DNA of 64,000 nucleotides, taken from assembly GCA_905147135.1 (NCBI GenBank), contig LR990048.1:13996563-14060562 (forward strand), in the 5' to 3' direction. Positions 36,800-46,794 of this stretch are shown here, piece after piece; the stretch's first letter is position 1, and each line of letters opens with the position of its first letter. The notes beneath the pieces were generated by a model. The model worked only from the letters and a program-made list of their open reading frames with translations, did no database searches and was not told the DNA's origin. Both the position numbers and the translations under genes were made by a program. This DNA is from Blastobasis lacticolella (lineage: Eukaryota > Arthropoda > Insecta > Lepidoptera > Blastobasidae).

Positions 36800-37530
36800 T
36801 GGGTATACAGGGTGTAAAAAAACCGCCATCATTAATTGAAACCCCATATTCTACCCATGAAACTGAACAACTTTCCCCAAGAAACATACCTGCGGAAATG
36901 ACTTCATAATTTCGCAACCTAAAATAAATAATTAATTGCGACGCGCAATGTACATCGTCCGGCGCACGCCTCTCGCTCGCCCACGTGATCAGTGGCCACT
37001 GACGTATGCGGCCGGCCGGCCTACACGCTTTACATTGCGTGCTTTTTACGCCTGTATATGTAGGTGAAAATGTTACTTCAATTTAAATTATACGCAGTCA
37101 GGGCTCAATTTTTATAAAGATGGACACGGATACTTAATATTTATAGAATTCGCCGCCTCCTTAGATGCCGCCTTCTTAGATGTTTAAACTAATATTTACA
37201 CTAGGTATATACATTTACTACCAACATTCGGATTGTTTTCAATTTACCTGTTTTTTAATAGCAGTCAGTGTTTTTAGTTTTTGAACACCTTTTGTTATTT
37301 TCCGCTTTTTAGTTTAATGATCGGTACCATTTGTTTGACGTATATAATACGACTTTTTGTAAAAACTTTACTTGTGATGCCATTTGTATTTTCAAACTAC
37401 CTTTATATAGTTGCGTAGCATTAACATCTAGTAATATTACAAAATATATTGGAAAGGAATCTATACTTTTCTAAACTAATAGTTTTTCAGTTATACCATT
37501 TTGTACTAAACTTAAGTGCAATTAACAACA
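36800..37530. other. Non-coding DNA
   Basis: Contains TATACAGGGTGTAAAAAAACC (36810-36830), a motif seen at the ends of some insect interspersed repeats, and a GC-rich patch with GGCCGGCCGGCC at about 37010-37021. No gene is supported. Confidence 0.35.
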
Positions 37531-37731
37531 CACGTACACGTAGAAAGCTGGTAACCAGCGATTATCTGAAGCGGCCGGGCAGGTGGTCAGCGCAGGCAGT
37601 CTCTATACTTCGTTCCATACCAGCACCGATAAGCGCCGAACGTCGCGGACCAGTTCCGCCTGCTCCGATCAGCGCTGGTTGGCCGCCATTTCCTGCCAAG
37701 TCTGCAAGGGTAGAATCAGAATTTCTCAGTT

Positions 37732-38282
37732 TTGCAGAAGAGCGAATTGCCCAAGCCAGCGGTAGTCACCACCTTCATTCCCAGCAGTGACGCCCAGTCC
37801 TTGGACGAGGCGGTAAGCCTGCTGCGTACCCAGAACGGGGGACTCAATACTGAGCTCTGGAAGGTTCTCCACAGCAGGAAAGAAGAGGGTGGTGTAATCG
37901 CCACCTTTGCGGTGGACGACGCCTCTGTTGAGACCCTGAAGGGAATCAGGGCAAGACTGCCCTTGGTTTTAGGAGCATAGTCTTCAGAATCAAGGGCGAC
38001 CAAAACAAAGAGGACTCTGTACATCCAGGTACCTCTACCTCCAATAATACGCAGGCTCCAGTGCCCGCGACGCCGACGCCATCTAAGCAGCAAGGAGTGT
38101 CTGGGCCGCAGTCCCTGGGAACTGGACCTCCTCAAAACTTTGCTGCCAGAGGGCGGGGTGCTCTTGGAGGTAGAGGAACTGCACGGGGAGCGGCTCGGGG
38201 CATGGTCCAGACTGGACGCGGACGATCACGTCCACCGAAAGGAAGGGGTAGGCCCGGGGCCGGGGCTCAACTGCAAAATTAA
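37732..38282 (+). pseudogene. LINE ORF1 (gag-like), frame-broken
   Basis: 37732-37980 encodes VVTTFIPSSDAQSLDEAV..EGGVIATFAVDDASVETLK, a fold-like segment seen in ORF1 of related insect LINEs. A frameshift then separates the basic Gly/Arg-rich tail (38061-38282: ARGRGALGGRGTARGAARG). The tail probably bound RNA. ORF2 begins right at its stop. Confidence 0.55.
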
Positions 38283-39034
38283 TGGCAACCCAGGGCAAAA
38301 GGGTGAGTCTCTTGCAGGCCAATCTTGACCACACTGCGGCAGCAAGCGCTGTGGTTGAGAAGTGGCTTTGCGAAGGAAGGGCTGACCTCGCCCTCATACA
38401 AGATGCCCTGGGTGTCACACTCCAAAATTCTGGGACTCAACGCTGCCGGTAAGATCATTTTCAACAAAAGCAGCAACAGACCCAGAGCCTGCATTATTTT
38501 TAATAAAAACATAAACTTATTGACTGTTGCAGAGTTGTGTAACTATGACAATGTAGCAGCCATTTTAGCCATCAAAGGGAGCAAGGCCAAAGCTCTTGAG
38601 TGCTCGGCCTATCTTCCAGGCGAGAAGGACACAAGCTGCAGCTGCTCGTAGGATGCGACGCAAACGCCCACCACACCGAATGGGGTAGCTCAGATGTGAA
38701 CAGCAGAGATAGTAGATTATATGACTTTCTACTAACAAATGGCTTGCATGCGGTGAATAGGGGATGTAAACCGACCTTTGTAACCCACGCACGTCAAGAG
38801 GTGTTGGACATAACCATTGCGACTAATGATCTGGCTAGGCGTATTACAGACTGGCACGTTAGCGATGAGCCGTCAATGTCCGACCACAATCACATCTGTT
38901 TCGATTTTTTAGGATCATTCCAAATCAGAAAACCAACTTTAGGAATCCTAGAATCACTGACTAGGCTGTTTTTAAAGACAAACTCAAATTATATCAAAAT
39001 GTTCCTAAAACAATCAAGACCGAAGATACTGTAG
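38282..39034 (+). pseudogene. LINE endonuclease domain, broken
   Basis: The ATG at 38282 opens a 56-codon frame, VSLLQANLDHTAAAS..ADLALIQD, in which the usual catalytic E of the xxQE motif is D. After a shift, 38650-39000 encodes LLVGCDANAHHTEWGSSD, LDITIAT and the SDHNHI motif of exonuclease-endonuclease-phosphatase nucleases. It would nick target DNA for reverse transcription. Inactive as found. Confidence 0.75.
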
Positions 39035-39788
39035 ACATAGCAGTGGCGGTTACCTCAAATGGCATAATCAAAGCCTATGAAGATAGTTGTCCTGAGAACA
39101 AATGTCTACCAAAAGGACAGTACCGTGGTGGAACTCTAAGCTGGAAAGGCTCAGAAGTAAAACTAGAAAACTGTTCAATAAGGCTAAAATGACCCTCGAT
39201 TGGGAGGTCTATCGAAAAGCCTTAACAGAATACAATAATGAAAAAGTTCTGCGAGGGGGTAAACAACACACCGTCAAGTGCAAGAATCCACAAGTTCCTA
39301 ACCAAATCGAAAGACAAACCTAACCAAATCGGACTGCTAAAGTACCCAAACGGGGACTATACAGCAGACGATAAAGAAACTTTAGGTTTATTGGTATCGA
39401 CCCATTTTCCTGGAGCGTCTGATAGGAGAGTGCACTCCGCTCAACCACGTCGCCGAGTGTCGATGACTGGAGGAGGGCTTCTCTCATTAATAGACCTTCT
39501 CTGGTAAGATGGGCCGTCAAAACCTTTAAACCCTATAAGGCATGTGGAAAAGACGGCATTTTTCCTGCTCTACTGCAGCAAGGAATAGAGATTCTACTCC
39601 CCCACATGGTAAAAATCTTCAGAGCAAGTTACGCCTGGCGACATATTCCAGAAGAATGGGCCACGGTCAAAGTCCTCTTTATTCCAAAGGCTGAAAAGAA
39701 AGACCCATCAGTCTAAGTTCATTCATGTTAAAGACAGTGGAAAAAATTCTGGATACTCAAATTAGGGAAACAATAAAAATTGGAAACC

Positions 39789-39824
39789 CATATTGAGAGT
39801 AATGAATACATTACTCTCAATATG
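39789..39824. repeat. Perfect 16-bp palindrome, 4-nt loop
   Basis: CATATTGAGAGTAATG, loop AATA, CATTACTCTCAATATG. It sits inside reverse-transcriptase coding sequence where related elements have ordinary codons, so it arose after insertion. Confidence 0.9.
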
Positions 39825-39859
39825 CCTACATCAAAGGAAGGTCGACTGAAACTGCCCTA

Positions 39860-40791
39860 TTGAACTTGGCAGATAAGATTGAAAAGGATAAACAAATTGC
39901 ACTATGTGCGTTTTTAGATATTGAGGGCGCTTTTGACAATACCCCAACAAAGACCTTAATTCAAGGACTCACTGAAAAGATGATTGACAGTACAACAGTC
40001 AGATGGGTGGAAACAATGCTCTTAAACCGAAAAGCGAAGGTTGCCCTATATGGAAGCCCGCTTGAAGTATGTACTACCAGAGGCTGTCCACAAGGAGGAG
40101 TCCTATCTCCACTGTTATGGACCCTCGCGGTAGATCAGCTCTTGCATAAAATGCCAGAGCTCAGAATAGATGCACAGGGCTATGCTGATGACCTTGTGAT
40201 AATTGTCAGGGGCTTCTGCCAAAGTACGATTTCATACATAATGCAAAGAGCTATGAATGTTATTGATGAATAGTGCAGGGACAATCAGCTGTCCATAAAT
40301 GCAAATAAAACTGTCATTGTACCATTTACCAATAAAAGATAACTTGACGGATTAGTCAAACTGCGGTAAAATGGCAAAACTGTAAACTTTTCTAAGGAAG
40401 TGAAATGTCTGGCTTTAATACTAGACCAAAAAATGACCTGGAACAGCCATCTAACTGCAATACTTCAGAAGGCAAAAATAGCCTTGGGTATTTCCAGTCG
40501 ACTGGCAGGGAAAACCTGGGGTTTGACACCAAAAATTCCCTGTGGCTTTATACAACTATAGTAAGACCTATAATTACTTATGCCTCCATAGTGTGGCATA
40601 CAAAAGCCAACCAGGAGACTGTGATTAATTTACTGAGCGGCTTACAGAGAACAGCGTGCCTCTTGGTCACAGGAGCCATGACAACCGTCGCTGAAAAGGC
40701 CCTGGATGCAGTTCTGGACCATCCGCCGCTACATCTGCATTTGCAAATGGTGGCGGCGGCCAGTATGCACAGGCTAACCATCCAAGGGTAG
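39860..40791 (+). pseudogene. LINE reverse transcriptase, broken
   Basis: 39860-40273 contains ALCAFLDIEGAFDNT, PQGGVLSPLLWTL and the catalytic YADDLVII box. A TAG at 40271 and later shifts separate the thumb region (40405-40791: TTIVRPIITYASIVW, LQRTACLLVTGAM). A perfect palindrome just upstream (39789-39824) replaces part of the fingers region. Confidence 0.85.
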
Positions 40792-40948
40792 GAGAAATGG
40801 CTCTCATAGTCTCTGTAGACGTTTCAGGAAGCGATCATGAACAATAAAATACTAGGTATGCATACAGACACCAAGATTCCTCCGTGTAAATACCAAAAAC
40901 TTTACACTGAGCTCCCAGACAGGGATAAGTGGCTTAAAAGCCTAATTT

Positions 40949-40997
40949 CTCCCCATATATTCCACTCTCTTAATAAGGGAGTGGAATATATGGGGAG
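40949..40997. repeat. Perfect 19-bp palindrome, 11-nt loop
   Basis: CTCCCCATATATTCCACTC and GAGTGGAATATATGGGGAG flank TCTTAATAAGG within the decayed LINE ORF2. The right arm looks like a copied inverse of the left. Confidence 0.9.
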
Positions 40998-41069
40998 CGA
41001 CCTAGGGTTAAGAAATTCCTAAGCCTGGGCAAGCACGCCTCTATATTTCAAGCCGAGGTTTACGCAATT

Positions 41070-41405
41070 TTGGAATGCGCGGACATAAACCTCAAAAGGC
41101 ACTACGTGAAACATTGTATTTATATACACTCAGACAGTCAAGCAGCTCTATTGGCCCTATCATCAAACTCTGTGAGTTCTAGATTGGTGCGAAACTGTGT
41201 GAATGTTATCAATTCCTTTGGTGAGACAAACCAAGTAATTCTACGTTGGGACCCAGGACATGAAGGGATCGACGGCAATGAAATTGCAGATGATCTAGCT
41301 AAGACTGGTAGTATTTATACAACACATGGTCCAGAACCATTTTGTGGCATACCTAAAAGCCTAGTCAAACTGACCCTACGGACAAATTGCAAAGAGAAAT
41401 CATGA
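41070..41405 (+). pseudogene. LINE RNase H domain
   Basis: A 111-codon frame with IYIHSDSQAAL (catalytic Asp) and WDPGHEGIDGNEIADDLAK (His and Asp of the C-terminal signature). Downstream, about 41597-41645 encodes CRFCKEDEETPLHLIC, a CCHC-like cluster that ends ORF2 in this LINE group. Confidence 0.8.
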
Positions 41406-41949
41406 GAGCACTGGAATAAGCAGCCAGGCCTAAACCATTCTAAAGCATTAATCAAGGCCTACAATAGACTACATGCCAAAGAACGTTTACTACTCAGTAG
41501 AAATAAACTGCGGATCCTGGTAAGGGCGCTGACTGGTCACTGGGGGCTGAATAAGCACATGTTTAACTTAAAGATCAGCAGTACGAAGGACTGCAGATTC
41601 TGTAAGGAGGACGAGGAAACGCCTCTACACTTGATCTGCAAGTGAGAAGCCCTGCTGCGCAAACGTAGCATCCATCTTGGTAAATTCTATCTACTACCCG
41701 ATGAGGTGCACGATATCAGTGCTAAGAATCTAATACAGTTCATAAAATTGTAGGGATTAGCACTGAACTGTATGCTAGAGGCGATCACAATAGATCAGCA
41801 ATGGTCAGAGTGATACTAAGACGTTTAGCCTTGAAAAACCCACTTAATATAATAGTAATTATAATAAGGGTAGATTACAACACAGTATTAACGTTAAAAA
41901 TGGATATTGACTCAGACAGACTGCCTGCCAGCTAATGCTTTTACCCGCT

Positions 41950-42045
41950 TTCTTTATGTAGAGGTTATCTGAGTAGACCAGTACCGATAAGCGTTGGTAG
42001 ATCGGCTCTGGCTACCAGCTTTCTACGTGTATACGCCCTTATACT
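41950..42045 (-). repeat. Second LINE 5'-end-like fragment, inverted
   Basis: Complement reads ACACGTAGAAAGCTGGTAGCC and then CGCTTATCGGTACTGGTC. The first motif matches the 5' start of the LINE at 37535-37560 in inverse orientation, so the LINE body is flanked by inverted arms of about 22 bp. Confidence 0.55.
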
Positions 42046-42114
42046 TATATTATTATAAGAGAGAGTGCAGTACGTGACTAGACGATAGTTTATGTGGGTA
42101 TCGGCTGAGTGATA

Positions 42115-42803
42115 ATGGCTTCTGAAAATATCATAATTTGGTTGAGGTTTACCGCTAAAAGACACACCGATGGTGCAGTTTTTAAATTTCGCATACAAGA
42201 CTTGCCCAAGGATCGAATTGAAGATGTTCTAGATTTTCGAATGAAATATTTTATTACAGAGGGGGTCTTTCAGAAAGCGTCAGGTAAGTTAGTATGCAAC
42301 GTCCGTATATTTTGGGAGTAAGTGCCGGCCATATAAAACACATTTTTATTGATTGCTTCGACGAGCTCACAAGAAATTGTTAAAATTTTCAAACGGTAGA
42401 TGATGTTGGCAGCGAAACCTTTCGATTTCGATCAGTATTCCGCTTTCCGCATCCAATGATTGCAAACTAATTTTAATACAACAATAACATTTATTAATTA
42501 GGTGACGTAAATCCTCTGGTGTCCACAAAAATTTTAGTATAATTAGGGAAAAGCCTGGGTAAGGCAAAAAGAAATTTTGGGCTGCACGATCACTTACATT
42601 CAGATGAGGTGAACATCTAATGCTCTTTTCATATCAGGTAATAAAATAATTCCTGTACAGTTAAAATTACATTATCATTGCAGGAATTTACAAAAATGAA
42701 AAAGCAAAAGCAGAATTCCGAGAAGTGCTTAAGCAGATGATGTTAAACTCCAAAACTCATACCGATGTCTGTTACCTCGACGACGGGGCCGAGCCGGCAG
42801 TAA
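42115..42803 (+). pseudogene. GNAT copy 4, exon 1 and first half of exon 2
   Basis: Exon 1 is 42115-42283 (MASENIIIWLRF..), ending GCGTCAG|GTAAGT as in copies 1-3. Exon 2 starts at 42684 after TTGCAG with GIYKNEKAKAEFREV and runs to GAEPAV at 42800, where a poly(T) tract (complement of a LINE poly(A) tail) begins at 42804. Open up to that point. Intron 1 is only 400 nt against about 675 in copies 1-3. It is a diverged paralog that was structurally complete until the insertion. Confidence 0.85.
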
Positions 42804-43090
42804 TTTTTTTTTTTTTTTTTTTCATTTATTTTGGCACAAACAGTCATTTTACAGAGGTAGTTACAATAAAATTTGGTTACAATTTATCGACCTATAGTGC
42901 CGAATATCAAATAATAACAAAAGCATTACAACTTATTTGAGCCTTGTGAATACACCAGACATGCTAAAAGAGCAAATTAACTTAAATAAATTTACTGGGT
43001 GTGCTAGAGGGTTCAAGCTGTACAACAGCATATCAAGAGGTAGATAATGTGCTTATTTCATATTCGAAAAACAGAAACATATGTGCGCTT

Positions 43091-46021
43091 TCAATTGGCG
43101 AGTAAAATATTGAAGAGTGAGTTACACAACTTTTGTTTAGAAGTGTTAAATATATCTACATTTGACAATTCTTTATTGTATAAGTTAAGGGTACGAGACA
43201 CAAAACTATTACGTGTATAGTTTTTTTTAAGAAATGGGGGTGTGAAAGTATTTGGTTTTTGACGTGAGAGTCTAACGGGCAAACGAATTCTTGTGTTAAG
43301 GTGAATTCTGGCTAGCAGACTGGGTGAGTCAATTTGGGAATTTACAACTTTTGAGAGAAAAATAATGTCAAACTGTTTTCGCCGGTCAGAAAGTGACAAA
43401 ATTTTATACTTAGCAAGGGATTTCGTATAGGACTCGTAACTATGATTACGATAATTAAGATACCTAACAAATTTTTTTTGGACTCTTTCTATTCTATCAA
43501 TATGACATTGATAGCCAGGGTTCCATATAACACACCCAAAGTCTAAGAAAGATCTAACGTACGCAGTGTATAAAATTTTAAATGTTAAGGTCTTATTAAA
43601 TGGCTTACTTACTCTGTAGATAAATCCCAAACTTCTAAATGCTTTTTGTATTATATGATCTATATGTAAGTTAAATGACACTTTATCGTCCATAATAATT
43701 CCAAGATCTCGGATACTTTTAACTCGTTCTAATGTGTTATTCTGAAGAGTGTAATTAAAAAGTATTGGTTTAGTCTTTCTAGTATATGTTATTATTTTAC
43801 ACTTTTCGATGTTCAAATATAGTTGATTTGTGGAGCAGTATCGTGTAAGAGATTCTAGATCAGACTGCAGTTTAAGGCAGTCGTCTTTGGTCTTTATGAT
43901 TCTGTACAATTTTGTGTCATCGGCATATTGTAAGTAGTCACTGTTCTCGAAAAATGGGCTGATGTCATTAATATACAATACAAAGAGAACTGGACCGATA
44001 TGAGAGCCTTGAGGAACCCCTGAGGTCACTTCCAGGTAACCAGATAGATAGCCTTTTAAACAAACTGCTTGACTACGGTTTCTAATGTAGGACTCAATCC
44101 ATCTTAGCAAGCTGCCATGCACACCAATCTTCATAAGCTTCTTTAGAAGCAGATCATGGTTAATTTTATCGAAAGCCTTTGAGAAGTCAGTGTACACGGC
44201 ATCCACTTGAAGGTTATTATCCATGGCACTTAATAATGTGTCCGTAAATAACACCATGTTAGTGTCAACACTCCGCGACTTAAAGAAACCATGCTGGTTC
44301 TCTGAAATGTGACAACGAACGGCTTGTGATAACTGAGCTGTAACGATTTTTTCAAGTATTTTACCAAAAACACAAAGTTTTGATATTGGTCTATATTGTG
44401 TGATTAAGTCACTTTGATTGTTTTTAGGAATAGGCGTTATTAAGGCTTGTTTCCAAATCTTAGGAAATTCACCAGATAATAATGATCTTTCGAAAATAAG
44501 AAAAATAGGATGCAGTAATTCAGCAGCACAGGTAGAGACAAGAAATGGGTGGACACCGTCCGAGCCTGCACCCTTATGGATATTGACATGTTCAAGTTCG
44601 CGCAATACCATTTTCCTATCTATATAGGCTGAGTGGATGTCAACTGTGGAGTGATGGACTATGGTCTCGTTAAATAGTTCAATATTTGGAGGGTTACTGG
44701 GTCGAACGAAGACTGACTGAAAATATTGATTGAAGGCTTCGCATATTTCATTTCCGGATTTAAGAGTTCTGCCGTTATGTGTCATTTTGTTAGGTATGTT
44801 TCCAGACAGCTTTTTACTTTTGACATAAGTCCAAAAATATTTCGGATTTTTTAACATTTTCGATTCCGATTCCTGTATGTAATTTATATAACTCTCAGAT
44901 TCCATTTTCTTTAAACGCTTTCTTAACATAGAAAATGTTTGATAATCGTCATTATTACCATAAACCTTCCACTTCCTATGAAATTTACATTTTTCATTGT
45001 TTAGTTTTATGAGTGGCCTAGTATACCACGGTGGATATTTACTGTTAGTGCGTAAGTTTCGACTTGGTACAAAGTCTTCAATCAATTTGTTCAGGATATT
45101 ATAAAAATAGTCAATCATTCCATCCAGACTCCCCATAGAAGAAAACTCATCATCCCAGTTCACAGAGTTTAGTCCATGTTTTATTGAATTGTAATCCGCC
45201 TTAAAAAACATTTTTATTCCAGTATTGTTTGATATAAGATTAGTGGGAGGATATAATGGTAAATAAAAGCTAATAGGTTTATGGTGGGCATCCTCCGGGA
45301 CCAACGGTGATGTGTTAGTAAGAGGAGTAATGTGTAAGTTACAAAATACTAAGTCCAATAAGCGATTGTTTACATTATACTCAGCATTAGATTGATACAA
45401 TGATGACAGGCTCATAAACTCCGTCGTTAGCTGCGCTAGCGTGTCATTTGTGGGATGTATGGACATACTGTTGAGTTCAGCGTTATAATACCAATTTGCG
45501 TTTGTTACGTTAAAGTCGCCTAGGACAAGGAACGCATCGTCATTTAGTGAGTTTATTAGCTCGGCAGTCCTATTATAAAAAGAAGTCAACATCCGTTCAT
45601 GCCGCTCGCTATGAGGTATATAGGTACAGCCTATATGTAAGTGTAAGGGCGCAACGCGAACTGAATTACTGCCGCGGTGAGAAGAGTCCGATCGCCTTTG
45701 CATAGGTATACTTATCCATAGTTCTTCGGCCGGCGCAGGCGCATTCCATTCAGTGCGGGCGGTGGCACTTAATTCGCTGCGTACCGCGACGATCACTCCG
45801 CCGCCACGGTTATACCCACATTTTTCCGAATCACGATCGCAACGGAACACGTCATACCTACCATCGAAGTATTCTGAGCTATAAAATGAGTCACTTAGCC
45901 ATGACTCTGTGATGCATATTATATCGTAATCATGATGTAGGACATTACATAAGAATTCATGGGATTTTGTTCGCAAGCCTCTCACGTTTTGATAAAAAAT
46001 GCTTAAGTTATTGTCAAGCAT
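43091..46021 (-). CDS. LINE ORF2: endonuclease and reverse transcriptase, intact
   Basis: 976 residues without a break. Residues 1-240: exonuclease-endonuclease-phosphatase nuclease (FYQNVRGLRTK, CITESWL with catalytic Glu, LVLGDFNVTNANW, LLDLVF, then DAHHKPISF). Residues about 510-800: reverse transcriptase (ITPIPKNN, YTDFSKAFDKINHDLL, GVPQGSHIGPVLFVLYIND, catalytic QYADDTKLYR, LGIIMDD). The C-terminal region has no RNase H. It nicks genomic DNA and copies LINE RNA at the cut. Motifs fit the Jockey/CR1 group; the exact clade needs a tree. Neighbouring ORF1 is truncated, so this copy cannot be fully autonomous. Confidence 0.93.
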   Translation of the reverse strand: MLDNNLSIFYQNVRGLRTKSHEFLCNVLHHDYDIICITESWLSDSFYSSEYFDGRYDVFRCDRDSEKCGYNRGGGVIVAVRSELSATARTEWNAPAPAEELWISIPMQRRSDSSHRGSNSVRVAPLHLHIGCTYIPHSERHERMLTSFYNRTAELINSLNDDAFLVLGDFNVTNANWYYNAELNSMSIHPTNDTLAQLTTEFMSLSSLYQSNAEYNVNNRLLDLVFCNLHITPLTNTSPLVPEDAHHKPISFYLPLYPPTNLISNNTGIKMFFKADYNSIKHGLNSVNWDDEFSSMGSLDGMIDYFYNILNKLIEDFVPSRNLRTNSKYPPWYTRPLIKLNNEKCKFHRKWKVYGNNDDYQTFSMLRKRLKKMESESYINYIQESESKMLKNPKYFWTYVKSKKLSGNIPNKMTHNGRTLKSGNEICEAFNQYFQSVFVRPSNPPNIELFNETIVHHSTVDIHSAYIDRKMVLRELEHVNIHKGAGSDGVHPFLVSTCAAELLHPIFLIFERSLLSGEFPKIWKQALITPIPKNNQSDLITQYRPISKLCVFGKILEKIVTAQLSQAVRCHISENQHGFFKSRSVDTNMVLFTDTLLSAMDNNLQVDAVYTDFSKAFDKINHDLLLKKLMKIGVHGSLLRWIESYIRNRSQAVCLKGYLSGYLEVTSGVPQGSHIGPVLFVLYINDISPFFENSDYLQYADDTKLYRIIKTKDDCLKLQSDLESLTRYCSTNQLYLNIEKCKIITYTRKTKPILFNYTLQNNTLERVKSIRDLGIIMDDKVSFNLHIDHIIQKAFRSLGFIYRVSKPFNKTLTFKILYTAYVRSFLDFGCVIWNPGYQCHIDRIERVQKKFVRYLNYRNHSYESYTKSLAKYKILSLSDRRKQFDIIFLSKVVNSQIDSPSLLARIHLNTRIRLPVRLSRQKPNTFTPPFLKKNYTRNSFVSRTLNLYNKELSNVDIFNTSKQKLCNSLFNILLAN

Positions 46022-46159
46022 TATTATTAATAATATATTGGCAAGTAATAAGGAAATATAGGAGTTTTGTTTGTGTCTCGTAAAGAAAATGATTGTAAAT
46101 ATATGAACAGGACCATTTATTGTTTATTGCACATATGTTTTTAAAAATGTTTTGAATAG

Positions 46160-46590
46160 CTAGAAAATTATCAAGATTAACTGTTAACAACTGTTTTAAG
46201 CTATATAACCGGCAAGAATAACAACCTGTGAACTTATAACACTTGTAAACAACATTACTCACGCATAAATGCATTGATGCTGCACAAATATCCTGACAGT
46301 TTAAGATTTTTAGAAATATTGTTTGCGTTATTATTATACATAGAACACATATGTTTTTAAGTATATTTTGAATAGCTAAATAATTACCAAAATTAACGGT
46401 TAACATTTGTTTTATGCCATATAACCGGCAAGAATAATAACCCATTGACTTATAACACTTGTAAACAACACTACACATACATAAATGCATTGATGCTGCA
46501 CAAATATTCTGATAGTTTAACATTTTTGAAAATGTTGTATACATTAATATTATACATAGACAAAGGAACAAATGTTTCACACCACATACA
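46160..46590. repeat. 216-bp tandem repeat, two copies, in LINE inter-ORF spacer
   Basis: Landmark CCGGCAAGAATAA occurs at 46209 and 46425, 216 bp apart; TGCATTGATGCTGCACAAATAT also recurs with the same spacing. A 214-codon minus-strand frame (46658-46014) spans it and shows the duplication at protein level. It overlaps the ORF2 start and has no known domain, so it is not called as a gene. Confidence 0.75.
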
Positions 46591-46685
46591 GAATATTCCC
46601 AGCTACATTCATATGATAAAGATAAAACATTTACAGAAACAATGACATAGAAATGCATTTTATAAAAAGTCTGTAACGGTAACAG

Positions 46686-46794
46686 TCACTTTATTTTGTC
46701 GAGGTCTCTTTCACTAGTAATTAACATAATCTTCGAGGTATCACTTTTTCTTATGAATATTTTGCCATCTCTTGTCCAGATAAACTTATATCCA
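46686..46794 (-). pseudogene. LINE ORF1 C-terminal remnant
   Basis: Minus strand: YKFIWTRDGKIFIRKSD..ITSERDLDKIK, then stop. The aromatic-rich W.R.GKIF.RK pattern is that of the C-terminus of LINE ORF1 proteins related to the baculovirus FP fold. Upstream codons in this frame belong to the host exon, which marks the 5' truncation point. Confidence 0.65.

Larger units (their letters stand above)
37533..41900 (+). mobile_element. Decayed LINE of the I/LOA type with RNase H
   Basis: Ordered remains on the plus strand: 5' region (CGTAGAAAGCTGGTAACC, 37540), gag-like ORF1 with arginine/glycine-rich end (37732-38280), endonuclease (38282-39034), reverse transcriptase (about 39500-40800), RNase H (41070-41405) and a C-terminal Cys/His cluster (about 41597-41645). 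The domain order with a C-terminal RNase H places it in the I superfamily, probably LOA-like. Many stops and frameshifts make it inactive. No clean poly(A) or target duplication was recognised. Confidence 0.8.
42804..46794 (-). mobile_element. Jockey/CR1-type LINE, 5'-truncated, inserted in GNAT copy 4 exon 2
   Basis: About 4.0 kb in minus orientation: A19 tail (T run 42804-42822), 3' UTR, intact ORF2 (46021-43091), an inter-ORF spacer with a 216-bp tandem repeat, and the last 35 or so codons of ORF1 (46794-46686). Exon 2 of the host gene resumes at 46795. No target duplication is visible, and one or two host bases may be lost. The intact ORF2 indicates a young copy. Confidence 0.9.

Noticed and set aside
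38083..38418. Minus-strand 111-codon frame across the LINE
   Set aside because: Opposite strand of the gag/endonuclease region, no recognisable domain.
46014..46658. 214-codon minus-strand gene
   Set aside because: It lies in the LINE spacer, overlaps the ORF2 start and consists of an internal 216-bp duplication; no known domain.
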